Positions 21,510-47,500 of a stretch of 64,000 bases of DNA are shown in pieces. Position 1 is the first letter of the stretch, and the number at the start of each line of letters is the position of its first letter. Origin of the DNA: Latrodectus hesperus (Eukaryota; Arthropoda; Arachnida; Araneae; Theridiidae). The position numbers and the translations under genes were made by a program. Location: positions 74,723,609 through 74,787,608 of the forward strand of contig CM075853.1 in the NCBI GenBank assembly GCA_037975125.1, written 5' to 3'. The notes below the pieces were generated by a model. That model saw only the letters and a program-made list of their open reading frames with translations. It did no database searches and was not told where the DNA came from.

Positions 21510-21612
21510 TAAATGAGGGAAAAATATAAAAATATTATGCAAATTCAATTTTAAGTTTATAATAAACTCAAAATTGAGCTTGCATAATATTTTTATATTT
21601 TTCCCTCATTTA
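21510..21612. repeat. 103-bp near-perfect palindrome, 50-bp arms, 3-nt centre
   Basis: Arms 21510-21559 and 21563-21612 match at 47 of 50 positions around a 3-base TAA centre. The mismatches cluster near the centre. No TA-bounded TSD is clear. Candidates are a foldback/MITE element or an inverted duplication from strand switching at a fork. It does not look coding. Confidence 0.96.
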
Positions 21613-24410
21613 TTTTGATAAATATTGAGCAATATTTATCAATAAATGAGTAAAAATAGCGTACTTTGCGTGTTCTTATGCCTAAAAAATTAATCTGAAA
21701 GTATTTTACCAAAAGATGAAATATCTTGGTTTAATGTTTTTATTTGTAAGCTTTTTGTGTTTTGACAATAAACTATAGTTTTGATATCAGTTTTCAGTAT
21801 GTTAAAAATACTATATATAATTGGTATTCAAATTAATATATTATAATAAAATTAATCTTTCTTTAAGGTTTTAAGCAAATATCTAATAAAATTCAAACTA
21901 TGAAGAATATGTATGATATGCTTTATATTTTAAATTTTAATGTGCAGAATTACAAAAGATAGAAACCGGAGCAATCTCTACATAATTAAATTGTTCGAGG
22001 TATATAAACTATTTGTGATATTTTTCGAGGTAATATACTGCATGTGGGCTTACTATAAAATATATTTTCTAAATAAAAGTTATAGGAGTTTCAAAGATTA
22101 TATCTTGATATATTTTGATATTCAAGCAGTAATACGTCTATATACTTAATAAATGAGACATACTTTTTTAAATAAAAGCAGAATTTAATATTTATTTAAA
22201 ATAATTGTCATATATTCTTTGTATCAATTTGGAATTAATTAAGATATAAAGTTTATTTTCATTATTAGCTATCTATACAAAAGTTATCAATAGAATCTGT
22301 ACAAAATACTGAAAATAAAAATATTTCTCTTGATACAAACGAAAAACTTCTGTTATTTAGTATTAAGACAAATATAGAAACCATGTATACATCATTAGGA
22401 ATACATGAAATTTTGAATTAGAAATTGGTACAAATTAAACATAAATATACTCTCATTGAAATTGATAAAGTATTGCAAGATCTGTCTCAAATTATATTTT
22501 ATTAGTTTATAAATTTATATCTGGACGCCAATTTGAAGCCATTTTGAAACATTGCCCCTTTAGAGAAACTCAACTTCTATTCTGTCGTCTATGGGCAGAT
22601 TTAATACTCTATAAAATCCTTGTTACTATTCTATAACTTGCTCTTTCTAATATACGAAATAATTTAGGTTTTTGAAAGACTTGTTAGCTAAGAAATTTTT
22701 TGACTTGGTTTTCACTAATAAACAGGAGGATCTAGTGATTTTTTATAAAATGGATTCTTTTGTATTTATTCGTTTTTACAAAATAAAACAGTTTGTTTTT
22801 GATTGAAAAATAAAATAACTAGAAATAGAAAAATTCTGATTTTTCTCTAAATGTTCTTTACAATTACATTGCTTTCAATACATTACCGTTATTTACTTAC
22901 GGAACTAAAATACTGTAAGAGTTAATAAAATAAATTTGTACAATTATTTGAACAATTTTAAATGTGAGCTCCTAGGATATTAACAAAAAGTCATTTTCTT
23001 ATAATATTTAAGTAACCAAAAGATACAATAAGCATTTCACTGAAGAAAATTAGGCACACAAAAGTAAATAATATTTGAAATAAGAAATTTAATTATTTAA
23101 TTGGCTAAACAGGGGTTAGCAAGTCAAATAATGTTATTTATATCAAGGCACACATAAATAATTATTAAATTACAGGGAAATTATAAAAGTATTACTGCAG
23201 AAATGACTTTTAGGAAAACAGATGTTTTTTTAAATGTGCAAAGTTTAATTTAAACCAAGAGCTTAACTTAACTGAAAGTCTGATTTGTAAGCTTAACACC
23301 TCGAAAAATATTAAAATTCATTGAGTGAATTAATAAAATGAGATTCGGGGAAATTTAAGATGATATAATATTTCAGAAAGAAGAGATGAAAAATTATATG
23401 TAAAAGTTATTGATTTTCAAATCATTTTTCTAATATTTCTAATACAATGTTATAAAAATAACAAATACAACATAAGATAACTTTTTCAGCAAAAAAATTT
23501 GAGAAAAATAAAAAAAAATGTAAAAGATGATCATGTTAAGAAATAATCTGAAAATGCATAAAATTTTGTTTTAATTTATCGATTATGAAATTAATAGAGA
23601 GTAGAATTTATTTTTATTTACTTTATAAATGAACTGTTATTTTAAATATGGAATGAAAAATTTCTATAACTTTCCAAATTTAATATTTTATAAGTATAAG
23701 GGAAATTTAAGATAATATAATATTCCTAGAAGAAGTCTTCATACAAAATATAAGAAACCTATATTTTAGGAAAAATTGTGATTAAAAAGGAAATTTAAGT
23801 ATATTGCCCATGTTTAAAAATTCATTTCGAGGAATTAGTTTGAAGCTGTTTGTTATATCCAATGCATCCAAAATCACTCATTCATAAAATATGCTTATGT
23901 TTCTTGGAAAATAAGATTATCTCTCTATGCAGTGTATGAAATACTAAATTTTGAAAATGCATATTGTACTTTTATGAATTCTTTGGTGAATAGAATTTTA
24001 CGAAAGTAGAATAAAAAAAATGTATTTTTAGAAAATTTGTGTTATGAAAAATAATGTTTTCTGAATATATTGATAATGAAATTACCATACATACATAATT
24101 CTGCCATCACATAGGGAATAAAATTGTTGGAAATTTTTGTGAGGCTGTTTTCCTTTTAAATGGGTTTTCCGAATAATCACAATTTAACAATCTATGTTAT
24201 CCACATATCACAAGAATAAGAAACAAGAGAAAACCTTCAAACACCAAATCCGATAGACATGCTTACAGAAAGTAATAATATGACGTCCATTACCAAATGC
24301 GAAATAGTGACTAGTATCGAACTTAAAACTTAATATACACACGTATTGATATTACGAAGCATAAAACACATCAAATGCTATATTTGAAACTATGATATAT
24401 TCAAATGCTG

Positions 24411-24414
<4 letters not shown>
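21613..24414. other. AT-rich intergenic DNA, nothing identified
   Basis: No motif seen. The 69-codon frame at 21940-22149 is unremarkable. Confidence 0.6.

Positions 24415-24470
<56 letters not shown>
24415..24470. repeat. (TA)n microsatellite, 28 units
   Basis: Uninterrupted; flanked by related words (caaatgctatatttgaaac and caaatgctgtattta) that form a short direct repeat on its left. Confidence 0.98.
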
Positions 24471-30434
<5,964 letters not shown>

Positions 30435-31332
30435 TAATGTATTAGTTTATGAATTAAACAAATCATTGGAAATTCTCTTTTTCTAGAAAATTTAAAATGT
30501 AATTTAAAAGTATAATAGTAATTTTGAGCACTTATTATCATTTTTAAAATAATTGACAAGACAACTGTTTCGTAAGCAAAAATAAATTGAAAAGTAAATT
30601 ATAGAAATAATAGAAAGGAAATTTTGGAATGCGATATCTAAAAAATATTAGTTAAATAGTAGGTTAAAATATATAAACTTTGTTTTCTTTCAATGTTAAA
30701 GATTCTAATGAAATGGAAATAAAAGGTAAATTATTCAGTTAATCATGTCAATAATATTAAATTAACAAAAGATTTCAATTTCAGTCTATAAAATGATTGA
30801 GTAATTTAATTTAAGCCAATGAATACATTCATCCATAACTTTGAAGACTTTCATTGGCAAACATTTAATTACTTAGATCATTTCTATACAAAAGGAAAAT
30901 TTCTTTTCTGCTCTCTTATATAACTTCAAATTTTATTAATTTTATTTAAATTATTGTTGTCAAAAATTATAAATAATAATATAAATAAAAAGAAATTGAA
31001 AATTTGAATTGTAAGCTTCTAATTAAAAAGATTAAAATTAAATTTTCATTAATTTTTCCATCATTATAGATTTAAATTTTCATTGTATTATATTTTAATA
31101 GAAATTTTCATAGTATTTTACTATTCAAAATTTTAACACTATTTTATATACTTTATAATCCTGACTTTCTTAGTATTCTGAACTACACATTTAAAATTGA
31201 CATCATAATATCGTAATATTGTTTTTAGTAACATAATCAGTTTTTCTAATCATATGATGATCTTATAATATTAGAAAATAATAAGCATATTCAAATTTAA
31301 ATGCACATTGTGTTTAATAAAAGAACACTTTT

Positions 31333-31335
<3 letters not shown>
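30435..31335. other. AT-rich intergenic DNA, nothing identified
   Basis: No features seen. Confidence 0.6.

Positions 31336-31403
<68 letters not shown>
31336..31403. repeat. (TA)n microsatellite, 34 units
   Basis: Uninterrupted run; separated from the next TA tract by about 60 bp. Confidence 0.98.
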
Positions 31404-31405
<2 letters not shown>

Positions 31406-31462
31406 TAAACTAATAAAAATTATGATTTTGTCATCAATAATTCCTATATATATATAATTACA

Positions 31463-33211
<1,749 letters not shown>

Positions 33212-33296
<85 letters not shown>
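33212..33296. repeat. (TA)n microsatellite, about 42 units
   Basis: Uninterrupted run. Confidence 0.98.
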
Positions 33297-33299
<3 letters not shown>

Positions 33300-34039
33300 C
33301 AATCATAGATATTTTTAAATTGATTATAAAAATGAGCTAATAATCAATATAAAAAATTTCAGCTAAAGAAAGCAAATATTTATTCAATAAGCGTCAAAAA
33401 TATTTTTAGGAAATAAATTTGTTTAAAATAAATTCCGAGTTCTGCGTAGGTGGTGACGATATTAAAAGAATTTTTCAAATTCTATGTTTAAGTAATTTTG
33501 ACTTTTATCACAATTAAATTAAGATATCCAAACTACTTCAATTCATAGGTTTCATAACTCTTCTGCTTTAATCTAAGCATAGTTTCCTTCATTAAACATT
33601 TTACTAACGTTTGGAAAAGTTGTTCAATTTTTGTTTCAGTAATGTAAGCAAATTTTTTGATAAAGGAACTAAACAAATATTTTTTCATTTTTAATTTATT
33701 CCAAAAAACAGTTATATAATTTAAACTACTCGATATAATTCAATATAATTTGAACTACTCGAAATGTAAATAAAGAAGACACTAATCTGAAAATTGTAAT
33801 TGTATATACACAATTAAAAAACAGTTTACCATATAAATATATATATTGAATAAAAATTTACCAAATACAACAACTATATGTAAATCACAATTTTATAAAC
33901 TAATTAATGTTGTTTCTCTCCCTGATCCAGTCTTTATCAATATATGATTTCATAACATCTCAGTGGTATTTAATATTTCTAATTTTGAGCTAAGTATGTG
34001 TTACGCAGTCAAATATGAATCAAATGCAAAATGTGATCT

Positions 34040-34088
34040 AATTAAATCTTAATAATTTCTCATAATTAAGATTTAATTTGTCTAATTT
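34040..34088. repeat. Perfect 14-bp inverted repeat, 21-nt loop
   Basis: aattaaatcttaat (34040-34053) and its exact reverse complement at 34075-34088. Confidence 0.93.
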
Positions 34089-34722
34089 TAACATTCTGTT
34101 TCATGAATGATTTAACAGTTACAGTTGAATTCTAATTGGACTCGAAAACATGAAATGGTTCCGAATTTATAGTAAGTTTAATGTTCTGTAATCTGTGGTT
34201 CTGGATTTAATGTGGTGAAGCCAAGGATTTATGGAACATGATTCATACAGTATATATGTAATGAATTTTCATTGATTTGTTATATATATCAATATAATGC
34301 ATAGTTTGTTCATTTGTAATTAGATTCATTCTGTTATTTAAATTTCCCTGTAAACTTTTATTGGTCGTTAGCTGTTTCTTGTTTTATTTAATTTCGTTGC
34401 TATTTTTATCTTTTTAACTATACTTGAGTCATTGAAAGCATCTGCATTCAAAGAATCTTCCGACAAATAATTTTTATTTTATTTACTTAATTTCATTTTA
34501 TTACTTTTTACTTGCTTTTTAATTCTAATAGCAAACTTTTTTATTGTATCTATGAATTTCCACCCCACATCAAAGGAATTGACATGAATTCGCTTTTATT
34601 GTCATATAATACAGTTTTTGCTCATTTATCACATATGAAACTTATTATATTTATTTTAGCTCATTTGTTTACTTCTGTTTTACATTAATTTGAAGAAGTT
34701 TTTATATAAGAATCTTTAAAAA

Positions 34723-34785
34723 TGAAAATTCTCTCTTTATAAATTTCAAAGTTCTCCTTTGACAATTATTAAGAGAGAATTTTCA
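34723..34785. other. 63-nt hairpin with 29-nt arms, microRNA-precursor-like shape
   Basis: Arms 34723-34751 and 34757-34785 pair at 26 of 29 positions with no bulges, around a 5-nt loop (ttctc). The outer 15 bp are perfect (TGAAAATTCTCTCTT), the middle nine hold three mismatches, and the last five (CAAAG/CTTTG) are perfect. This shape and length are compatible with a pre-microRNA, but the flanks do not clearly extend the stem, and a foldback origin is equally possible. Confidence 0.5.
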
Positions 34786-36179
34786 ATTTGCTTATTTTTT
34801 TTAACCGTTTCATGTTAATAATTAATATTAATTTAATCAAATGTTGAATTAAGAAGAGTATCTCTTAATAGAAATTTTAAAGAATGCAAATACTGTTTGA
34901 AAATTTGCAACTCAAATAACCTTAAATAAATATTTGATTTTGAAACTATATTATTTTAATTGTATATTTTTCCTTAATTATTTTTATCGAAATTCAGATA
35001 TCAAAATGCTTACATATTTCATCCTTAAAAGTTAACAGGAATGCTTATTTCATAAATTTCACTTTTTTCTTCATTTCTGTAAAGTAAATATTAATATGAT
35101 ATTACTGATTTCAACTAATGTTTATAGACTTCTTTAAACTGTTCTGTTGTTCTGTTAAAAATAATCTTGTTTATTTGTTAAAACGACTTTTGCATTTTTA
35201 GCTTCCAAGCTGAACTGAATAATATATTGCTTATGAACTAAATATTTTATAAAAATATTTTAATAATAGCATAATATTTCTTTGTCGGACAATGCTACCC
35301 AAATATGTTTTGAACAAATATTGTTAATAAAAATCAAATTGCAATCTCACACCACACAAATAAACCAATTTGACATTACAGAGCCATTAGCTTTTAAAAT
35401 GTCTATTTTTATATTTACTTTCTTGCTAGTGACGAAAATATTACCGGAAGTGATAAAGTAAATTGACTATCTCAAAATGAAACTTCTAACATGAGAGATA
35501 AATTTTCAAAGAAAAAGAAATTTTTTCCGCAAAACTGTTGATATTATTCTTATTGTTAATACAGTGACAGATGCAATAACTTCTTTTGACAAAAAATTTA
35601 ATCTTGAAATCCTTATATTTGTTGAAAAATATATATTTCAAAGTTGGAATTTAAAAGTTTTATAAGTGGAAAAATGTATCATATTATAATTTGAAGATAG
35701 ATGTTATGAAGTAGTATTTTTTTGTAAACATTTGCGTAATTTTTCTTTTGCTTTAATCATTTGAAATTAATATTTTGTTCACATCTTTTTTTTAATTATT
35801 GTAAAAAAGAAGCTAATTTAAATATGAAAAAATAAGTTTGCAACTTTATATTAGCATACCCTTTTTTAAATAATAGGGATTTCAGATTAAATTTTGGTCA
35901 TTAAATATTAGAGAAATGAGAAACACGTATTGAAATAAGTTTAATTTTTATATTATTTGTTTTAAAATTTTAATGAAATACAACAATATTAATTACACTT
36001 TCACACAGTTTTAGTTAAGAACGTTTTATAATCAAAGATATTTTAAAAATATTTGTTTATATGAAATTCTTAAAAGCAATGGATGTACTGTAGAAATTTA
36101 TAGTAAAATATACAAACAAACAATTATATTTTTATCAGGCATTTTGTGACTAATTAGTGAGTTATACAATTTAACCTAC

Positions 36180-36545
36180 CTCACACTTCCCTACCTTCAG
36201 GGAGTGCCCTTTTCCCTTATCACCAGGATAACCTCCAACCAGGCATTGCTCGCATCATTCAACATGCCCTGCAAGGTGAGCAGCTGTTTTCCTGGTCACC
36301 GTGATCGCCATACCTCTTATCAATCGCCCTCGTTTGGAATATGATTGGACGCCATTTGTGGACTCCACCATTGCCTCCTTCTGAAAACGCTCTTTGGCAA
36401 ATGGTTGAAAGGGAACATAGTCATTCCTCAGGACGTAATCCATAATTTCCTTGAATCTGTATCTAGACGTGTCGCTCCATGTATTGCTATTCACGGTTGT
36501 CCTGCAGCCTGCTGACGCTACCCTTTTCTTGCTCAATTTTATGCA
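36180..36545 (+). pseudogene. Tc1-like transposase, C-terminal fragment
   Basis: A GC-richer block reads H-Q-D-N (Asp at 36227-36229, the second catalytic position), then I-I-Q-H-A-L-Q-G-E-Q-L-F-S-W, then S-P-Y-L-L-S-I-A-L-V-W, which corresponds to the SPDLSPIEHVW block of Tc1-like transposases. Here the catalytic Glu is Ala, and a TGA (36302-36304) sits four residues after the Trp. The frame then shifts: I-P-Q-D-V-I-H-N-F-L-E-S-V-S-R-R-V-A appears in another frame. The N-terminal two thirds and both terminal inverted repeats are missing. The residue pattern differs from the relic at 17294-18200, so it is another subfamily. The 101-codon antisense frame is a shadow. Confidence 0.8.
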
Positions 36546-37624
<1,079 letters not shown>

Positions 37625-38204
37625 ACAGATATATCACTGTAAATGAAGATAAAATATGCTGAACGGCAATATTTATAGTAGAATTTTACTTCATCATTAC
37701 CAAATTAGTAATAGTTAGATACTATTTTTAATTTTATTTCAACACTTTGGCTCTGTAGATATCATTCCTTGAGAGAAAAATAAAGCAGAAAAAAATTAAA
37801 GGAATATTTTAAAATCTAGGAGCCAATATACTATTTATAGACGATGAGGCAGTGAAAATAATAAAATTGAATTTTATTAGGTAAGTATTTAAGTTCGTTC
37901 TATAATGTTCTTACAGAACATCTTTTTCTTACATTTTTTTCAAGTAATGACATTAGCCTGAAATGCACTTCTTAGAAATATACTATACTCAATAACATTA
38001 TTAGATGCATTCGTTAGATATTAATGTTTTTCCTCCGAGATTCAAGCTTGAATGAGTTCGATAGGAAAGAGGAACATATTTAATCACAACAGGGAAATAA
38101 TAAAATCCTAGAGCTCAATATTCTCTTACCTGTTAATACAACCTACAAACATATAGTTAAAGTCACTGCGTAGTAAATAATATAGTCCAATATCTCTCTC
38201 TGTA

Positions 38205-38325
38205 TTATGTTAATTATACAGAGATATACAATATGTTAATTATGCATAGTTATGTTCATATATTATACAGAGATATACTATATGTTAATTTTGCAGAGGT
38301 ATATTAATTATACAGGGAATAATAG
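38205..38325. repeat. Degenerate tandem of gttaattatacagagatatac-type units
   Basis: The words TATACAGAGATATAC and ATATGTTAATT recur three to four times with variation over 120 bp. Confidence 0.8.
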
Positions 38326-38983
38326 GAAATGAATGAATAACTATGTTACATAGTGATTCTAAACTTTGTTGAATTTCTATATTTTTTTATAAATTGTAAA
38401 AATGTTTTTTTGTATAAACAGATTTATCTATCATACTACAGTAATTTCTGAGTGAAGAAATATATTTTTATTGCTTAATTTTACATGATTTAATTGAAAA
38501 TTGGTTATTTCATAATTACAAATGATCCTTTTTAATTTGATATTTTTCCAATGATATAAAAGAAGAAAAATTTTTCTTGGTTTATATATAAAAAATTAAT
38601 AAATTTTTTTGTAGAAGTCAGTTGTTTTGTCATGTTATATATAGTTACCTGATACAAAAAAATATATTTATCTGATGGAATAAATTGGGATAATGCTATT
38701 ATTTTGATTAATATTTCTACAAAGAAGAAGGTAGAGAAATAAAATCAACATAGTGAACACATTCTTGATTGTGTAAAATCAAATTATCAAAAACTTTGAA
38801 CCAATCGACCCATTTAAGTATTATATTGGTTAATTTAGCATTCGAATGGCTGATTTACTTCTTACATGATAAGTATAAAAAAAGATTATATCTTTGTCAA
38901 AGTTGAAAATTGTTTCTAAAATTGTCATGAAGTATAGAATTAACTTATCTTTCACCAGTGTTAAGTTGTGATGGCAATGAAAA

Positions 38984-39030
38984 ATTCAATAAATTGCTTC
39001 ATATTTGCTTCAATAAATTGCTTCATTTCA
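38984..39030. repeat. Two tandem 24-bp units
   Basis: ttcaataaattgcttcat occurs twice at 24-bp spacing, about 75 bp before copy 2 of the long direct repeat. Confidence 0.88.
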
Positions 39031-39102
39031 GAAAATACTTCATATCTTTGCAATGTATTGAGTATATTATTGCTTAGATAGATGAAGTATGAAAGCTGCC
39101 AA

Positions 39103-40003
39103 AAATTGTAGCAAGATATAGAAATATTACTGAATATAAATTTGAAGCTCGTTTCAATTTCATACTCCATATATTATTAGAGATTTCTTATTTAAGATTT
39201 TCCGACTTTTGTATTGTAACAATGATAAGGTCAATTGAAAAAAATACTGAGTATTGCAATAATGGGACTATTGTATCAAAATAAACCTGTGCTTGATAAA
39301 TTTCCTATATGTCCAACAAGGAGATTTATTTAATGAGGAATGACAAATAATTAACTATTAGAGAAATATGGTTTGTTTTACTTTCTATGTTTGCAAGAGA
39401 GAAAAGGTTCCAATTCTTTTCGACTTTATTTAATGTGCATAATCCCAGAGCATGTGTTTTTTGGGGAAGAAAGATTTAATCGATTCGCAGAACATAAAAG
39501 ATTTTTCAATAAAGTAATTTACAAAAACGCTTTCATAAAGCATACGCTAAAATGCTCATAATGATATTGCTAAAATAGGGAAATTGAAGGCCTCTTATTA
39601 AATTTACTCTTTTAATTAACTTCTTGGCTGCTTTTGAAAGATAATTATCTTCACTTATATCAATATCTGATCATTGACTTCATTAATGTATATAAGAAAA
39701 AGTATTTCATTTCACTTTATTCTGTATTGATAATTTCATTTAGCTTTTATCTCATTTCAAGAATTATGTATTTTCTGTTTCAATTCTATTGTATTTTGCT
39801 TTTTCTTTGCTGTTTTATATGAGTGTGTTATGTAGTTCACAACCAAAAGCCCTTATTAAAGAAGATGAATTTCTTTTGAAACTATATATAAAAATGCTTA
39901 GATATTTAACATCATAAAATTCAATTTTTTTACGACTGAGCTTAGGAAACAGACATTAAATGACAAAGCATTTTTTCAATATATTGGGTATACTAAATAA
40001 AAG
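39103..40003. repeat. 0.9-kb direct repeat, copy 2
   Basis: Same orientation as 1-917 and about 98% identical. It lacks the 17-bp local duplication of copy 1 (here 39819-39836 reads gagtgtgttatgtagttc). Homology ends at aaataaaag (40003); the following tcagatgttttatc has no match beside copy 1. Its left edge cannot be fixed because copy 1 runs off the window. It does not look coding. Confidence 0.93.
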
Positions 40004-43377
<3,374 letters not shown>

Positions 43378-43680
43378 CTAAAATGATATGTTTATAAGAG
43401 AGTGAATAAATGTTTTTATTAAAAAATAAAATACATTTTAGTGTATCATAATGTATTATTCATTACTTGTATACTAGAATTATTAATTAAATATATTTGA
43501 CAATACCATAAAATGGAAAAAAACCTAGTTATGTTTAAAAATAGAGACTGGTAGAAATAATATTCATTATATATATAGACTATCTACTTAATAAATTTTA
43601 GAATTAAAATGTTTTATCTTATAAGAGCGATTTTTTTGTAAATTTCTAAATTAAAATGAACTTGGAGTTAATAGTACACA

Positions 43681-43734
43681 CTCAAACACACACACAGACA
43701 CACACACACACAAACACCACACACCACACACACA
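43681..43734. repeat. Imperfect (CA)n tract
   Basis: CA units broken by cagacac, caaacac and caccac variants; a decayed microsatellite. Confidence 0.92.
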
Positions 43735-44501
43735 CGAATTAAATGTAAGATATTAATAAATTGTACAATATCTTTATATTATGCATATGATTTAGGCATG
43801 TAAATAATGAATATAATTCGTGGATAGATAAGATTACATAAGTTAAGTAACTAATATTAAGAAAAATAACATAAATATTGCAATGCCAACCAATATATTC
43901 GTTGTATCAAGCTTTCTTGATACGTTATCTCTGGTAGTTTATTTTTATTAAATGTTAAAGCTAAGTATTTTAGGGAACACTGAAAAATGTTCGAAGAATG
44001 TGTGTGAAGATATTACTGAGTATACTCTTACGTGTTTCCTTATCGCAATAAAATATGAAATTGTAAGTAGTAAAGCAATGTCAAAACTGGAATTCAATAC
44101 CAAATAATAAAGATTCTGAACAGTTTCTTTTTAAATTCAATATTGTTTTGCTATAATCATCTTTGTAACTGAACTGAAAGTAGTGTTCTTTTATTCGATT
44201 GTTGATATAAATTGAGCGCACTCTAAAATAATTTACTTGAAATAATATACTGAAGGTTAAGTTACCAATTTTCTTTACAGATGTATTTTATTATTCTACA
44301 ATATGATAATCATCAAATTAAAAACTGTTTTACGTTTTTTAAAACTTAGGATAATCGAAATGACGCAAAAATAATTTTAAATGATGGTAGAGAATTATTT
44401 ACATTTGAATATAAAAGGCTGTATTATTATATAATTCATATAAGAATTATAGGGGCATTATATTTTGTTTTAACTTAAGGCTATTACAACTTGGAAATCA
44501 A

Positions 44502-44578
44502 TGTATAATTATTTCGTAATGGCTCATATTGATATTAATGTTTCATGTTGATATAAGCCATTATGAAATAATTACACA
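44502..44578. repeat. Imperfect inverted repeat, 33-bp arms
   Basis: Arms 44502-44534 and 44546-44578 pair at about 27 of 33 positions around an 11-nt loop. All mismatches are transitions, as expected for an older palindrome. A partial third copy of its centre (tttatattaatgtttcatattggtatta) lies at about 44651-44678. Confidence 0.85.
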
Positions 44579-47500
44579 AATCAGTTTTTGTGCAATGATA
44601 ATTTTATAATAAATTTTCAAGTTTCTTAAATTTGTCATCAATTAAGAATGGTTTATATTAATGTTTCATATTGGTATTATGTTTATAATACAAAATGAAT
44701 CCTTTAATGACAAAATCTTTACTAAAACTATTTGCGAGAAGAGAAGTAAAATTTGCATATTTTAATTTAAATTTCATTCATGATTAATCATTATTTCCAA
44801 AATATGTAAACTATCTTAAAGTGACGATCTTAAATCTAATATTTATATTCTGATAGGTGCAAAGCTAAAATATCGATGTAATTGTCTGACCAAATTTTGG
44901 ATTCTACTAACTTTCAATAAATATATACAAAATACCATAAATGTTTTCATAAAGTGTAATAGAAATATAATAATAATTATTATAAATAAACTTAATTTTC
45001 CTTTACTTTATTTCTTACAAAACTTGAAAGGGTTTTTATTTAATTATGAAGAAATACATTTTGAATAAAATGGCTTTCCTGTCTTGCATTTAATAAAGAT
45101 TTATTAACTAATATAACTAATGTTATTAACATAATGAATCTAGTTTATAAATTCATTGATATTTTATTCATGAAACCATTTGTATATTCTTGGAAAAATC
45201 AGTTCATTTTTTTTAAAAGATATGGTTGCCCTTTTTAAGAAAATTATTTTTTTATCAAGTATTACATTATTATTAAACTAAGACAATAAATTACTCTTCA
45301 CCAATATGTTTTAGCTATAAATTATTATTAGTTATGATAGTTTACATAATACTTATGATATTTTTATGCAATTGTTACGTACTATTAATGCAAATACTGT
45401 GTAAATTAAACATTTTTATTTGATTTCAGATATTATTCCTAAAACATGTTAAATGCAATTTTATACGTATTATTTTTTATAATAATATAGTATTATAATA
45501 TCGCCGTTATAATATTTAATATTTTATCGAGAAAATAATAATATTACCAAAATTTTAAAACTAAAAGAAAAACTGCATTTAGTGAAACGTATACGGATTT
45601 AATTTTATTCTTACCTTAAAAAATGAATGACTTTACAATATTTTTGAAAATTTCAATTTTTAGTTGTCATATATTGCATAGTTTTATTAAAAAAGTTTGT
45701 TATTAATTTAAACAGTGATTCCACTTATAGTTCAGCTCAATTTTAGATATACCTTCTTTCTGATGGGCACCTTTAGCAAATGGAACAAAACTAAGAATCA
45801 ATATTAATATGAATTTAAATTTCTAATAGTTAACTTTAAAACTAATTATTACATTAGATATATGTTTTAACATTTTTTTTATAAAATACAAAAAATTTTA
45901 GAAATTTATTTTAAAAAAACTTAAGTTTGGTCTAGCTGAGCATTTCTGGATTTAACTGCATGAAACCTGTTAATATTCAATGAAAATATCAATATAAAAA
46001 TTTGATATTAAGTATAGCAAATGCTATTTATATAAATTTACTATTCATTAATAATTTTATTTAATCTTCATAATGTAATAAATGTGAGTTCAATATTATT
46101 TTACTTAATATTTAGTCTGCAGCATGTCATATATAAATATTTAATTTACTCAATATAATAAATATGATCTTATTTCATTGAAAATAACAACTGGAGTGAA
46201 AATATTTTACTCTTAATATTTTTGGCATTAATCTATGTATCGAAATAAAGAAATAGTTGTATTTGAATCAGTTTTGAGATTTAAATATGATTTGCGTTTT
46301 TAGCAACTATTTCATTTTGAATTTTTTTAGGGCTATGCTTATTAAAATAAAATTATTTGATGATTACAAAATTATAGATTGATTTCTATTTAAAATCCTT
46401 CAAAAATAAGTTTTTTGAACTAAGCATTTTCTTTTTATAATAAATAACATTTTTTTGAAAATTTAGATAGTGCGGATAAATTGCAAAGGGAATAGACCTT
46501 TCATTGCTTTTTTCTGACAGTTTGTAAAAAATAATAAAATCTCATTTATTAATGAATAGATTTTATTATTTAAATATAAGTTCATTAATGTCTTTAATTG
46601 TTTGAAAATATTTCTGTTGGCTATAATCATCAAACATCCAAATTTTAAAATGTACTCCTTTTTTTTTAAAAAAAAATTATTATATATTTTCTAGCATATC
46701 AGTTTATCGAAGATTAGTCGACAACAATAAATTGATTACTTCTATTGAATTTCGAAGTTCAAGAGTTTAAACATTACGTTTACTTTGATTACCAATAAAA
46801 AAAGAGTGTTTTGTTTCTAACAGTATTTATTACGTAAATTGGGAACATATCTTCTTAAAATAATATTAAAATTCTCTCTCATACTCTCTGTCTCTCTCTG
46901 GGACAGAGAAATTATATTTTTTAAATTATGGGAAAATTGTTGAAAACAATATAGTTAATAGTTGATTTTTCTTGAAATAGATAAATCATTGCGAAAAATA
47001 AAAAACTATTTTTATAGTTAATGAAATAAAGTTTTTTTTAGGTACGTGGTAATAGTTAAAAGTTGAATTTACTGGAAATATATGCGAATTTTTCTTGAAA
47101 TTGATATGAATTTTGACATTTAGTGTATTTTTCCTAATTCAATTCGCTTAAGCCGAGTTTTATATATACATGTTTGGGAAAAAATTCTTGAATTTGAATT
47201 TAAATTTTATATCACACACAAAAATATAGAAAACATCTGAAACAGTGACTCTCATAATTACATAGTTTATGCAATAGAATTTATTTGTATCGTGAAGTTT
47301 TATTCATTAACTTATCGTAAAAGTATCGCGTATTTTTAAAGTTTTTGACTGAATTCTTACTTTCTTATCTTTTTTCTCATTCTTATGAGTTTCACTTCCA
47401 TTAGTAGATCAACATTTGCTTACAGGCATTAGGATGTTTAGGTAAGAATTTATATTCTCCTCTAAAAATTTTTAGAAACAATTATTCAAATATTTTATGA

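Larger units (their letters stand above)
33297..36179. other. AT-rich intergenic DNA with two hairpins
   Basis: No gene. It holds a short direct repeat at 33714-33762 (tataattt(a/g)aactactcga twice) and the inverted repeats listed separately at 34040 and 34723. Confidence 0.6.
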
